From positions 372,001 to 436,000 of the forward strand of contig JASVEC010000031.1 in NCBI GenBank assembly GCA_030770535.1: a stretch of 64,000 nt of DNA. Reading direction: 5' to 3'. The notes below the pieces were generated by a model, which worked only from the letters and a program-made list of their open reading frames with translations, did no database searches and was not told where the DNA came from. Of this stretch, positions 45,615 through 56,469 are shown piece by piece (within the stretch, counting starts at the first letter, position 1; every line of letters starts with the position of its first letter). Both the position numbers and the translations under genes were made by a program. Source of the stretch: Batkoa obscura (Eukaryota > Entomophthoromycota > Entomophthoromycetes > Entomophthorales > Batkoaceae).

Positions 45615-48600
45615 TCACATTGCTGATTTGAGAAACTTGGCATGGACTCGATTATAAATGACGCTTGTTCCTTTATGTTTAATCGAATAGCTATCATACA
45701 AGTGTTTATGTATGATTTCATATGGTCCGTCCCATTTCAGTGCCAGTTTATTTTTTCTAGGTTGGTTGTAGGAAGGATACAAATAAACAATATCTCCTAC
45801 CTTGAAAGTGGCTAGACTAGGAAGTCTGGACATATCTTGCTGATACCTCTTTATCTTCGAATCTGTTAATGCGTTAAAGGCTTCAACTTGGATAGCTATC
45901 AATTTTTTTGTTAGTTTAGCCAAGTATATGTCAGGGCTTATCTCGCCTTGTTTAGCGATTAAAGGGGCAAAAGATATGGGGAGCCCAGGGTGTCTCCCAT
46001 AAAGCATAATAAAAGGAGACTTTTTAGTAATACTGTGTACTGAATATCTATATGCTAAAATAGCGGAATGTAGATATTCATCCCAACAGCTAGTTTTGTC
46101 AAAAGCTAGTTTTCTTAGTATACGTATTAGTGTACCGTTTACTCTCTCAACCATTCCATTAGTTTCTGGATGATACGGAGCTGCAGTAGAATGTCTTATG
46201 GCCATTAGTCTGGCTAATTTTGGGAGAACTAGATTAACAAAATTGGCAGCATTATCGGTAAGTATCACCTGTGGGCTTCCATGTCTACAAATAATATCTT
46301 CATATATAAATTTAGATATGTGGAAGGAAGTCTGGTTTGGTATTGCTCTAGCTTCAACCCACTTAGTTAGATGGTCTATAGCTACAACGATATACTTATT
46401 TCCTCTTACTGAAGAAGCTTCACAAAGAGGGCCTATCACATCTATACTTACCGTGTGGAATGCATGTTTAGGTAAAATAAACTTGTAAGCTGTTACTTTT
46501 ATCCTACTTTGTTCTCTTTTACAAACATCACAATTATTTATGAAGTCTTCTAAGTCTGGTATCATTGATTCCCAATAGCAGGAAACTTTCATGGTGTCAT
46601 ATGTTTTTTGGAAGGCTGAATGCCCGCAGATCACATTGTGAAACTGTTGACATGCAGATAGCCGCGAAGAAGGCTTAATATACGGAATATATGTTCCTTT
46701 AATCTTTTTGTACAATGCATTACTTTTGACAATGATATTCTGGGCATTTTTCTCAAGCCATTGTTTAAGCTCAGGTTGTTGTTGCGGCCACTTATTTTTA
46801 TTACCCAATAGGTTGTACAGATCATCATCTATGGGGGTGGCTAGACAGATCCTGGGTAACCTACTAAGCCCATCTGCATTTTGGTGATCTTTACCTGGCT
46901 TATATACTATATCAAAACTATACGATTGTAGTTTTAGAGCCCACCTAGCTAGACGTCCTTCAGGATTAGTGATTGAATATAACCACTTTAGGGAAACATG
47001 GTCGGTAATAACAGTAAAGTGAGTGCCATAGATATACGGTCTAAATGCCTTTATAGCATGAATAATTGCAAGGCATTCCTTCTCTGTCGTAGTGTAATTC
47101 CTCTCATGCTTCGATAAGGTTCTAGAGGTATAAGCTATTGGATGCTCGCAGTTGTCATCATCCAGTTGACTTAAAACACCTCCAACTGCCGTTAGGCTAG
47201 CGTCGGTATGCAGGGAGAAGGGCTTTGAGAAATTTGGAAACATCAACACTGGGGCGTTAAGCAGCTTATCGCGAAGTTCTTCAAAGGCTTGTTGGTGTTC
47301 TTCTTTCCATTGAAACTTGACTTCTTTCTTTAACAATTGGAATAGTGGAGTGGCTAAGTTCGAAAAATCTTTTATAAATCTTCGGTAGTAATTCATTAGT
47401 CCGAGGAATACTTGTACTTCTCTCATCGTAGTTGGGGGGAAAAGCTCTTTTACTGCATCTAATTTATTAGGAATAGGAGCTAAACCTTTGTCAGAGACCT
47501 TGTAGCCTAAAAATTCCAGACTAGTTTGGAAAAATGAGCATTTTTTTGGCTTTAACTTTAAGTTAGCTTGGCGAAGACGTTCGAATACTGCTTTAAGGTG
47601 ATTTAGGTGATCCACGAAAGTCTTCGAGAACACATTCAAGTCGTCTAAGTAAATTAGTACACATGAGAGCTTAAGATCACCTAGTGTATTATCCATAAGA
47701 CGTTGGAATGTAGCAGGAGCGTTTGAAAGGCCTTGTGGCATCCTCGTTGGTTGAAATAGTCCTTCGGAAGTAATCAAAGCGCATTTCTCTTGGTCTTCCG
47801 GATCCATTTCTACCTGCCAGTATCCTGAGATTAGATCCATTGCTGAAAAGTATTTTGCACCTTGTAAGCGGTCAACAGCATCATCTATTCTGGGTAGTGG
47901 ATATACATCCTTCTTTGTGATTTTGTTGAGTTTCCTATAGTCCATAACTACTCTATTAGTTCCATCTTTTTTCTTAACAATCATAAGGGGAGAGGCCCAT
48001 GGACTATTTGAAGGGATAATCAAACCTAATCTTAAAAGTTTTTGGACTTCTTCTCGTTCTGCCTTAAGTTCAGACTGAGATTTACGATATGCTTTAGTTG
48101 CAACAGGTAGTGAATCACATGTATATACTTTATGTTTAGTATTGCGGGCACAGCCAATATCTTCTTCTGAAGTTGCAAAGACGTCTTTATATTCTTCCAG
48201 CAATTTATAAAATTGAAGTTGTTCATCTGGGTTTAGATGTTTAATAGTGTCTTTCTCAACAAACAGGGTTTGGTTATTAGGGGCTTCTTCATAAATTTGG
48301 AATTCTTCTAGTGTTGCAAATTTACTGAAAGTATTAATCACAATGTTATTTTCTACGTGGATTGTACCAACCTGTTGACCTCTAGAGATTTTGATATCTT
48401 TTTCGGTAATGTTGGCAAGCAGTAGTTTTATAGTCTCATTCATGTTATTACCTAAAATCCCGGGCATAGTTAGAGGTTCTAATCTTGAAACACTTTCTAT
48501 ACTGTATATAGATAGATGGAACTCCTTAGGTACCCATAATGAGATTTCGGTGTCTAGTACTACCTGTGATTTAGGCGGTATTAGTAAGTTCTTAGGGGAA

Positions 48601-49373
48601 ATAATGGGGATTCCAGACTGCTTATATGCTATATCTGGATATTGATAAATCACAGATTCTAATCCGCAGAGAGTAACGTCAACTGATTTATTGTTAGTCC
48701 GATAGCTCATTATACGACAGTCAGGAGTTTTGTTGCTTATGTTGTTAATGGTTAGGTTCCTTGGCTTATTGTAGTACATTGGAATGGATTGATCTAATAC
48801 TTTTAAGATATTTTGATCGTACAATAATTGGCAACCATGTTTCACAAAGAATTCGGTGCCTAGGAGGAAGTCGTAACCTTCGCTTTCCAACACTATCGCT
48901 GGAAAGGCTAAAGTTAGCTTTCCAAACTTAATAGGGATTGATGAGTATGCTCCTAGTGCCGTGACGGTTCCGGTTCCGGCTGTACCGAAGGTGTCCGAAC
49001 AATCTATATCCGGTTTAAAGGGTAATCGTTTTACCAGACGACTCGATATGAAATTGATGGGAGCTCCGCTATCTAATATTATACGCACATTTTTTTTGTA
49101 AATCGACGCATTAATGTAAGTACAATCGGTGGAGTTGGCTTTGGCATCGAGGTTTACTAAGAGGATCTGTTTATTTGGATTCTGATATTCTCTAATGATG
49201 TTTCTAAATGCAATTGCTAAGTCTGATTCTCCAGTTAGGATTTTGTCTAGAGGAATTGGGATGGTAACATTAGTTAACCACTGGTGTGTATTATCTAGTT
49301 CACTTTGTGTAAGGGACAGTTTGGATAAATCGGATAATTGTGAAATGTAAGGTTTAGCAATTTCATTTATCAA
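45615..49373 (-). CDS. Pol polyprotein of the Ty3-type element
   Basis: Part of the LTR element. About 1,250 residues with, in order, an aspartic protease (LDSGA), a reverse transcriptase (YLDD), RNase H, an HHCC zinc-binding segment and an integrase core, then a GPY/F-like motif (WDGPYEI) near the end. No chromodomain is seen after it. Family assignment to Ty3/gypsy rests on the RT-RH-IN order. Confidence 0.93.
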   Translation of the reverse strand: MINEIAKPYISQLSDLSKLSLTQSELDNTHQWLTNVTIPIPLDKILTGESDLAIAFRNIIREYQNPNKQILLVNLDAKANSTDCTYINASIYKKNVRIILDSGAPINFISSRLVKRLPFKPDIDCSDTFGTAGTGTVTALGAYSSIPIKFGKLTLAFPAIVLESEGYDFLLGTEFFVKHGCQLLYDQNILKVLDQSIPMYYNKPRNLTINNISNKTPDCRIMSYRTNNKSVDVTLCGLESVIYQYPDIAYKQSGIPIISPKNLLIPPKSQVVLDTEISLWVPKEFHLSIYSIESVSRLEPLTMPGILGNNMNETIKLLLANITEKDIKISRGQQVGTIHVENNIVINTFSKFATLEEFQIYEEAPNNQTLFVEKDTIKHLNPDEQLQFYKLLEEYKDVFATSEEDIGCARNTKHKVYTCDSLPVATKAYRKSQSELKAEREEVQKLLRLGLIIPSNSPWASPLMIVKKKDGTNRVVMDYRKLNKITKKDVYPLPRIDDAVDRLQGAKYFSAMDLISGYWQVEMDPEDQEKCALITSEGLFQPTRMPQGLSNAPATFQRLMDNTLGDLKLSCVLIYLDDLNVFSKTFVDHLNHLKAVFERLRQANLKLKPKKCSFFQTSLEFLGYKVSDKGLAPIPNKLDAVKELFPPTTMREVQVFLGLMNYYRRFIKDFSNLATPLFQLLKKEVKFQWKEEHQQAFEELRDKLLNAPVLMFPNFSKPFSLHTDASLTAVGGVLSQLDDDNCEHPIAYTSRTLSKHERNYTTTEKECLAIIHAIKAFRPYIYGTHFTVITDHVSLKWLYSITNPEGRLARWALKLQSYSFDIVYKPGKDHQNADGLSRLPRICLATPIDDDLYNLLGNKNKWPQQQPELKQWLEKNAQNIIVKSNALYKKIKGTYIPYIKPSSRLSACQQFHNVICGHSAFQKTYDTMKVSCYWESMIPDLEDFINNCDVCKREQSRIKVTAYKFILPKHAFHTVSIDVIGPLCEASSVRGNKYIVVAIDHLTKWVEARAIPNQTSFHISKFIYEDIICRHGSPQVILTDNAANFVNLVLPKLARLMAIRHSTAAPYHPETNGMVERVNGTLIRILRKLAFDKTSCWDEYLHSAILAYRYSVHSITKKSPFIMLYGRHPGLPISFAPLIAKQGEISPDIYLAKLTKKLIAIQVEAFNALTDSKIKRYQQDMSRLPSLATFKVGDIVYLYPSYNQPRKNKLALKWDGPYEIIHKHLYDSYSIKHKGTSVIYNRVHAKFLKSAM

Positions 49374-49624
49374 GGCAGAATCAGGGGCATTGATAGAGTT
49401 ATCAGGTGACTTATCAATTCGACGTGGAATGACTTTAGGAATTTCAACGACGGGAACCTTTTTCTTCTTGGGTCTGCCACGAATTTTGGAAGGTAGTGCT
49501 AGGATGAGGGTAGAGGGGTCAAATTTTGAAAGCGTGTTAATTTCGAAGTCTAATTCAGTGCTTTCATCTGGATCAGGAGGAATTTTTGATTTCGTGGAAG
49601 GGGGATCCTCATTTACCCTCCCAC

Positions 49625-52126
49625 TTAGAAGTTTTTTGACTCGCTGTTGGGGTCAACAAACTTTTCAGTGTCACCATCATTATAATTATAATTGAGGTGA
49701 TTAACTTGTTTATTTTTGTTAAAATGTTTACTATTGCGAACATTTTTTTCAAAGTAATATTTAAAAATACCATTTTCTGGCTTTGGTTCAATACAATTGA
49801 CGGCAATATGTCCATGTTCACCACAGTTCCAGCATCCAGTAAATACTCGAGATTTACGATGGTTGGAGTAGTGCTGTTGTGTAATGGCAAAGCAATGAAG
49901 ATATTCGTTGTTGTCCGTTTCTTTATCTATATGATTAACGTATAGTTTCTTGGATTTAACTTCGCTTTTTGGACTTCCGAGGTATAGCTCTAAAATCTCT
50001 ATCATCTGAGTAATATTGGTGATATTATGATGAGGGTCTAGAAAAAGACGTGCGATGTGACTTGGAAGGTTTCGTTGGAAGGCCAGGCGGAGGTCTGTAA
50101 CGCTTAACTTCCCACAGGAAATTAAAGCATTAGCACGATTTTTTACGTTTGCAATGTAATTTTCAAGTTTGCTTTCATCGTCTAGTCGTAAAGATAAAAG
50201 GGCTGCCTTTTTTGCTTCCATTTTTACATCGGAATCATAGTGATCTATGAATGCCTTTTTAAAAGAGTTCCAGTTACTGCGTAAGTCATCAGGTAGGGTC
50301 ATACACCAGGAAAGCTCGTTTGTTTGAAGCTGACCTAAGAGACATTGAGGGCGACACTCGTAGGTCCAATTGTTGGCATCAAGATGAACTTCTAGCGCTT
50401 TGATGAAAGTAGTAGCAGTGATTTCATTTGGATTGAATAGGAGACTAAAATTAAACTTGGTATTAACGGGTTGGGAGCTTCTCGGATAATTGTGGGGGTA
50501 TGTTGAGAAGCTATGCGGGTTTAGATTGTTACCAGAAGGTCCAGGATGGCCATAATAGGCGTCATGATTATTATGTGATATACCATAGTTATTTTGAACA
50601 GGAATCCGCTCGGGTTGTACGTAGTGAGATGAAGATTGCTCATAGGGTACATGTTGAGTGATTTTTGGAGCAATATATGGCAACTTGTTTTTGTTACTAT
50701 TGTTAAAAGGATTGTCCAGGTTAACTTCAGCATAGGGTTGTACATGAGATCTTATTGGCTCAGCATTAGATCCTGTAGCAGGGTTTCTTGAGTAAATACC
50801 ATCAGTAGGTGCAGTGGTCATTCTAGGAAGTAATTGAGGTGGACTTTCTCCTTTCTTGGGTTGATCATCCGGTTGTACCAAGTGAATAGAACCACGATAC
50901 TTAGGGTTCATTTGATATTCAGTGTCAAGAATAGATTCTGTGGTACCATCACCTAGATCATACATATTATATCTCGGAACATCTCTATAAGTCGAGAGTC
51001 TGGAGTGAGGTGCTGAAACAGCGATACGTTCCTTTCTACAATTACAAGAAGATGCCTTGATTTGGCTGGTATTGGAAGCTACCTTAGTTTGAAGAATAAT
51101 AAGCTCTTCCTTGGTACTCTGTATATTACGCGAAATTTCTTCCCAGTCAGCCGCTGACTGCTCTTTATCTAATCTAATTTGTTCCTTCAAATTATTATTG
51201 GAAGTGATGAGCTGGCTAATGGTGGTCACTTGTTGAGTCAGTTGTACATTACAAGCAGCTAAATCTTGTTCTAAAGCCAAGATTCTGGCATCTTTGGCTG
51301 ATGCAGACGCAGGGGATTGCTCAACATAGGATAAACGATGATTATACTCGGTGAATCTAGTCATCAACGATCTATTAAGTTCTGCAAAAGTGATTTTCAC
51401 TTTTCCGTCGATATCTGAGATCCTTTGAGCAGTATGGTCATTGATCTCAGTGAGGGAAAGGTTGATCTCGTCAGAGATCTTAATGAGTTCGGAATGTAAG
51501 GCAGTATCAAGCTGATGCAATTCAGCCTTGAAGTCTCCTACTTCTCTTGCCAAATCTCTATATACTTCATAACTAACAGTATCATTGAGCCTTTGGTTGA
51601 ATTCATTAAACTTACTGGTATGGAATTCATTTGATGGGGTGATGACATCATTGTTTTGGTTGATGACCATGGAGAGATTATTAACCGTACCTAGAAGCGA
51701 GCTTAAAGAGGTAGACAATTCATTATTGTGAGTTGAGAGACGGTTGAGTTCACCAACCATCTGGATGAGTTTGTTGTGCAAGAACTCTACTAAATATTGT
51801 TGAACGTGGGAAAGGGTAGGTACCGTTTGGTACTGAGCACGAAAAGTAATTTGGGTACTGGAGCTACTACTTTGGTATTGTCTCCAAGCAGAGAGATCAC
51901 CATTAAGAACGTGCATAGGAACAGCTCCATAGGTAACGACCGAGCTTACAACATGAGGAGGTAGGGCAGCTTGATTTAAAGCAGCAGTGTCTATTTCTGG
52001 GGTCAGAACACTAGCTTCTTCTTCATCACTACTACCCATGTCATATTCAGTGATAGTCAATTGTTGACGGTTATCAAGGAGATATCTTGAGTCAGCAAAA
52101 TAGGGTATGAGGCTATTGTTGATCAT
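49625..52126 (-). CDS. Gag protein of the Ty3-type element
   Basis: Part of the LTR element. 833 residues: an acidic start, long coiled-coil segments in the first half, a Pro/Tyr/Asn-rich linker, a retrotransposon-Gag-type helical domain and a CCHC zinc knuckle (CWNCGEHGHIAVNC) near the end. It is longer than many Ty3 Gags because of the coiled-coil part. Confidence 0.9.
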   Translation of the reverse strand: MINNSLIPYFADSRYLLDNRQQLTITEYDMGSSDEEEASVLTPEIDTAALNQAALPPHVVSSVVTYGAVPMHVLNGDLSAWRQYQSSSSSTQITFRAQYQTVPTLSHVQQYLVEFLHNKLIQMVGELNRLSTHNNELSTSLSSLLGTVNNLSMVINQNNDVITPSNEFHTSKFNEFNQRLNDTVSYEVYRDLAREVGDFKAELHQLDTALHSELIKISDEINLSLTEINDHTAQRISDIDGKVKITFAELNRSLMTRFTEYNHRLSYVEQSPASASAKDARILALEQDLAACNVQLTQQVTTISQLITSNNNLKEQIRLDKEQSAADWEEISRNIQSTKEELIILQTKVASNTSQIKASSCNCRKERIAVSAPHSRLSTYRDVPRYNMYDLGDGTTESILDTEYQMNPKYRGSIHLVQPDDQPKKGESPPQLLPRMTTAPTDGIYSRNPATGSNAEPIRSHVQPYAEVNLDNPFNNSNKNKLPYIAPKITQHVPYEQSSSHYVQPERIPVQNNYGISHNNHDAYYGHPGPSGNNLNPHSFSTYPHNYPRSSQPVNTKFNFSLLFNPNEITATTFIKALEVHLDANNWTYECRPQCLLGQLQTNELSWCMTLPDDLRSNWNSFKKAFIDHYDSDVKMEAKKAALLSLRLDDESKLENYIANVKNRANALISCGKLSVTDLRLAFQRNLPSHIARLFLDPHHNITNITQMIEILELYLGSPKSEVKSKKLYVNHIDKETDNNEYLHCFAITQQHYSNHRKSRVFTGCWNCGEHGHIAVNCIEPKPENGIFKYYFEKNVRNSKHFNKNKQVNHLNYNYNDGDTEKFVDPNSESKNF

Positions 52127-52244
52127 AGTCTGTGAATTAAGGGGATTGGAGGGTTGGGGTGGTTACGCGGTAAGAACCGTAAAGGAAAGGCTATAAAGGC
52201 TACCTAGTGTAGTTATAGGAGCTTTCCCAGCTATGAGCGCCAAG

Positions 52245-52712
52245 TGTGAAAGTTGATACTTAGTGGCCGAAGTTAAAAGCTACTCTTGCTTAATTAACTT
52301 GCCTTGAGTCGAAGGGTCTTAGTTTATATAACTAAGGTAGACTTAACTTAATAGAAATAGTATGTAGTAAGCTACAAATTATGTAAAACAAATACAATGG
52401 AAGATACTACTATAAAATCTATATCAGATGTTGTCAGAAAGACTTAGTGACTTTATTAATGATACGTTATCAGGGAGTAATCCAATTAAAAAAAAACCTG
52501 GAGTTATCATATTGAAGAATCTCTTTTATACTCCAATAAATATGGATATTAATACGAGAGGATGTTATTCCTTGCAATATGAAGTTAGAAATTCTCGCAG
52601 CAAATCAAAATAAGGGACTCTGACTTGATTGTATTTGAACTTGAGAACACAGCAACTTAAGTGATTGTTGCGTTATAATCAATCCGAGAGCTAAATAAAG
52701 CAATATTTCACA
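52245..52712 (-). repeat. 5' LTR of the Ty3-type element
   Basis: 468 bp, apparently identical to the LTR at 45,061-45,528. The flank after it is CTAC. Confidence 0.93.
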
Positions 52713-53065
52713 CTACTTTTAAATTATTTTTAAATTTAATTTCATCTATAAGTAGTAACTAGTGTTTAAGAAAAATTCAAATTAAATTAAATTTTACATA
52801 ACTTTAAGTTAACCAAGTTTATTAATAACAAGTATTTAAAAATAAAAGTATGATTTCTTTAATAAAAATATAAAACATAGTATAAAATGGAATTAACAGA
52901 TTAAAAGAAAATAGAAAGTTAATAGTATTTTAAGTTAATAATTATTGTTATAAATATTAAACTATCTTATTGAATGATTTAATGGAACTTGTATTGATAA
53001 ATATTCATTTTTATGGTTAAATATTAATACCTCTATTTTTTCTATTAATTAAAGGAGAAGTATAT
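52713..53065. other. AT-rich flank of the LTR element
   Basis: Begins with the CTAC duplication; otherwise nothing recognised. Confidence 0.4.
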
Positions 53066-53164
53066 GGGGATGTTTTTCTTAGTTTAATTACTTTTTCTAT
53101 CTTTTAAACATTATTTGAGTGGAAAGACTGTTAGTAAAATTCTTAAACATAAAAACACATCATC
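53066..53164 (-). mobile_element. MITE copy 20 (GGGG family)
   Basis: 99 bp, reverse orientation, GGGGATGT to CATCATC. Flanks are ATAT and ATGA. Confidence 0.82.
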
Positions 53165-53773
53165 ATGAACAAAAAAACATGAGAAAAACAATGTTAATTA
53201 TAATAACTTTGAAAGATCATTTCTGTCATCGGATAGTCCTTAATTTATTAAAATAAAAGGGATTAAATAAGTTAAACAAGGGATTAAGATTAAAAAAGGG
53301 ATTCCAATGATTAAGTAATTGTCATTAGAAAATTGAAATCATCTTTTTGAAAAATGTTTCAAACTTTGAGATTGAACATCTGTAAACAAAAACTTAACAA
53401 AAAGGTAAAAATAACTAGTATTTTGTTAAGTTTTTAGTAAGTTTTAGCTATTTTTTAAAAATGACGTAAAAGGAATTATTGAAAGCAGTCACACAAATTT
53501 TTTTAACAACCAAACTTAAGAATCGAAATAACTAGTTTTTAGTTTGATTACCCCTTAAAAATAATAACATTGATTTACTTAATTTGGCCATTTTGTTTGA
53601 CATTTTCATTTCAAATTTTGGTTCATTTTTACTTTGTAAAATCATCCGACTAAAATAAGAGCCTCTTTTTGATGATTTTAGTAGTTATTTTTGATCATTC
53701 TAAATACTCATGAACAAAATAAGTGGGGAAGTTATTGTTGTCCCATGTCATTGAACAAATTTAAAGGAGTTTC

Positions 53774-53776
<3 letters not shown>
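53165..53776. other. AT-rich intergenic stretch
   Basis: No gene recognised. Confidence 0.4.
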
Positions 53777-53845
<69 letters not shown>

Positions 53846-53846
53846 C
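53777..53846. repeat. ATT/TTA trinucleotide microsatellite
   Basis: An almost perfect run of about 23 ATT units, likely length-variable between strains. Confidence 0.95.
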
Positions 53847-54375
53847 ATTATCTAATACTCCGTGAAATTTTATATCACTATAAATGAAAATAAAAATAAA
53901 AATAAATCGAAAATTGAGAAATACACATATGGAAGTTTCCCCCCCTTATCTCCATGTTTTATTATTTCTTTATAAAAAAAATCAAAATAAATAGTATTAC
54001 TACTTATTTAGATAAATACGGTAGTAGAATCTAATAATTTAAAGTATTAATAAAAAAAGTTTTAACTTATTATTATTATTATTATTTAACTAAATATAAC
54101 TAATTAATTAATTTATTAAAAAAAGTAAAGAACTTAGTCTAATTGAAGTTAAAATATCAAACTAAATGCATTTAAATGATTTAAATTATACATCACAAGA
54201 TAGTAAATAATAAATAAGAATAAATAATATTTAGCGGATAAATTGAATAAGTTGTTGATCATAATATACTCATTCAAGGACAAACTAAAAAAAGTATAAA
54301 TAGAAAGAATATTGTAATTCAACTTTAATAAAAAATAAAATAACAAATATAAATAAATAAACAAAATAATAAAAC
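53847..54375. promoter_or_regulatory. Upstream region of the GH81 gene
   Basis: AT-rich with a second, shorter ATT run near 54,070. It presumably contains the promoter. No specific site was identified. Confidence 0.3.
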
Positions 54376-56469
54376 ATGATAAGTTGGACCAATTCTTGGT
54401 TAAATGCCTTTTTCACTTCCAATCCCACTACAAGGGAACATAAAGAACGTCCAAAATCTACTTTTGAGGGTAAAGATTTAGCAGAAATTAATGAAATGAT
54501 AACCAATGGAGTAGATTTATTTTTAGGACAACCTAAATTTGAAGTTAAACAACATCCAATTAAAGCAAACAATATTAATATAAATAATAATATCAATATA
54601 CCAAAACATACTAATCGATGGTGGCAAAATTTAATATTAAATCAAGGAACCGGATATTTACCTTTATATCCTTATATTATTCAATGTAATGATACTGGAT
54701 TAATTATTTGTTATCCTGCTAAAGTAACTAATAATGATTATGTTATATCACCATTTGTTGCTAATTGGCAATTAAGTTTAGATAATAATCAAAAAATGAC
54801 AAGAAAAATTAGTTCAATTGACGATTTATCAGTAACATTAAATTGGGATAATCAATTAACAGCTTATTTAATAAGATCATGTCCATATATTACATTAAAT
54901 GTTAATAATAGTAAAGTTAAGTTCAAAACTATTCATGCTATATTATCAGTTAAAATTGAAAATCAACGATGTTTAATTCAATTAAATAATGGACAATTAT
55001 GGGCATTTTATACAAATAATAATAATATGGCTTATACAAATACATTAAATGAAATTCAAATGAATATTAATTATACAGGTATATTAAGAATTGTATTAAT
55101 TCCAGAGCCATTTGATAATAATTTAAAAGTAATTGATCAATTTTATACTAGTTATCCAATAGGGGGTATAGTTAATTATGAATTTCCAACATCAAATCAA
55201 GCTTATTTACATTTTAATTTTAAAAAAGGTGGAAGTAATTTACCCTTATTGATGTTAGCATTACCTCATCATATAGATTGTATGATTAATCCAAGTAGTA
55301 ATAATTTAATTGGGTATAATTGTTTAAAAGGCAATTTAACTGCAATTATATCTGATCAATGGACATTATATGAAGAATTAAATAATCAAATTCAGTGGTT
55401 TTCTAATAATCCATTAAATAATAATTATATCAATTCAATAACAAATGCATTATTACAGGATATTAATATTGAAATTGATTCAAATATAAAAGATCCTTAT
55501 TTCTTTGGTAAGGGATTAGCTAAAATAGCAAGATTATGTTTAATTGCAGAATCTGTTAATAAAAAGGAATTGATTTCTAATTTATTAATTAAAATTAAAA
55601 AATATATTGAACCTTGGTTAAGTGGAAATAATGAGAATAAATTTATTTATGATAATTATTGGGGTGGAATATTAACAATTAATGGATATGATGATTCGGG
55701 TGCTGATTTTGGTAATGGAAATTATAATGATCATCATTTTCATTACGGTTATTTTTTATATGCTTGTGCAATAATTGGTAAGTATGATCCAGGATGGGTA
55801 ATTTGGTGGCGAGAGCCAATTCAAGTATTAATTCGAGATTTTGCATCTCCATCTAAAAATGATATATATTTTCCTCAATTTCGATATAAAGATTGGTTTG
55901 ATGGTCATTCTTGGGCATCTGGATTATTTGAATTTGGTGATGGTAAAAATCAAGAGTCAACAAGTGAATCTGTTAATGCTTATTATTCCATGTATTTAAT
56001 TGCTATTATATTACAAAATAATGATTTAATTAATATATCAAATTTATTATTAACAAGTGAAATAAGATCAAGTAAAAAATATTGGCATATGACAAATAAT
56101 ACTTCAGTTTATCCAGTTCCATTTAAAAATAATAAAACAGTTGGTGTATTATGGAACACAAAGGTAGATTATGCTACTTGGTTTGGTAAAAACGTTGAAT
56201 TTATACATTGTATTCAAATGTTACCATTTACTCCCATTTCCCATTTATTATTAGATAAACAATGGGTACAAGAATGTTATCCTATATTATCTACTGCTTT
56301 AACTAGACAAGATCCTCCACTTTCTGAAGGTTGGAAAACATTTTTATTTATGGCTCAAGCTGTATTTGATAAAGAGAAAGCTGTTGTTAATTTTAATAAT
56401 TCAAATAAGGGAATGGATGATGGGAATACTTTAAGTAATACTTTATATTGGTTTGCTACTCAACAATGA
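54376..56469 (+). CDS. GH81 endo-beta-1,3-glucanase
   Basis: Intronless, 697 residues, usual length for a GH81 catalytic protein. GH81 enzymes hydrolyse beta-1,3-glucan in fungal walls with inversion. Family landmarks: the N-terminal TNRWWQNLILNQG block (about 76-88), then DSGADFGNGNYNDHHFHYGY, which holds the catalytic Asp (Asp452 in DHHFHYGY), then KDWFDGHSWASGLFEFGDGK and QESTSESVNAYY (526-537) with the paired acidic residues of the active site (Glu527, Glu531). The N-terminus (MISWTNSWLNAFFTSN) is not a convincing signal peptide, so like yeast Eng2/Acf2 it may be intracellular; a missed upstream exon is the alternative. Codons are strongly A/T-ending. It stands alone between TE-rich blocks. 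Confidence 0.95.
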   Translation: MISWTNSWLNAFFTSNPTTREHKERPKSTFEGKDLAEINEMITNGVDLFLGQPKFEVKQHPIKANNININNNINIPKHTNRWWQNLILNQGTGYLPLYPYIIQCNDTGLIICYPAKVTNNDYVISPFVANWQLSLDNNQKMTRKISSIDDLSVTLNWDNQLTAYLIRSCPYITLNVNNSKVKFKTIHAILSVKIENQRCLIQLNNGQLWAFYTNNNNMAYTNTLNEIQMNINYTGILRIVLIPEPFDNNLKVIDQFYTSYPIGGIVNYEFPTSNQAYLHFNFKKGGSNLPLLMLALPHHIDCMINPSSNNLIGYNCLKGNLTAIISDQWTLYEELNNQIQWFSNNPLNNNYINSITNALLQDINIEIDSNIKDPYFFGKGLAKIARLCLIAESVNKKELISNLLIKIKKYIEPWLSGNNENKFIYDNYWGGILTINGYDDSGADFGNGNYNDHHFHYGYFLYACAIIGKYDPGWVIWWREPIQVLIRDFASPSKNDIYFPQFRYKDWFDGHSWASGLFEFGDGKNQESTSESVNAYYSMYLIAIILQNNDLINISNLLLTSEIRSSKKYWHMTNNTSVYPVPFKNNKTVGVLWNTKVDYATWFGKNVEFIHCIQMLPFTPISHLLLDKQWVQECYPILSTALTRQDPPLSEGWKTFLFMAQAVFDKEKAVVNFNNSNKGMDDGNTLSNTLYWFATQQ

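Larger units (their letters stand above)
45061..52712 (-). mobile_element. Ty3-type LTR retroelement, whole-looking
   Basis: 7,652 bp with 468-bp LTRs that look identical by eye, so the insertion is very recent. It is flanked by CTAC on both sides, a 4-bp duplication. Inside the 5' LTR lies a tRNA-type primer site (TGGCGC at its start) and next to the 3' LTR a purine tract (AGGGAGGGAAA). Gag and pol occupy two long open frames in the order expected for Ty3 elements (protease, RT, RNase H, integrase). Members of this group often express pol by read-through or frameshifting. Three old solo LTRs of related type lie elsewhere in the window. Treated as a recent fossil copy; I see no break. Confidence 0.92.
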
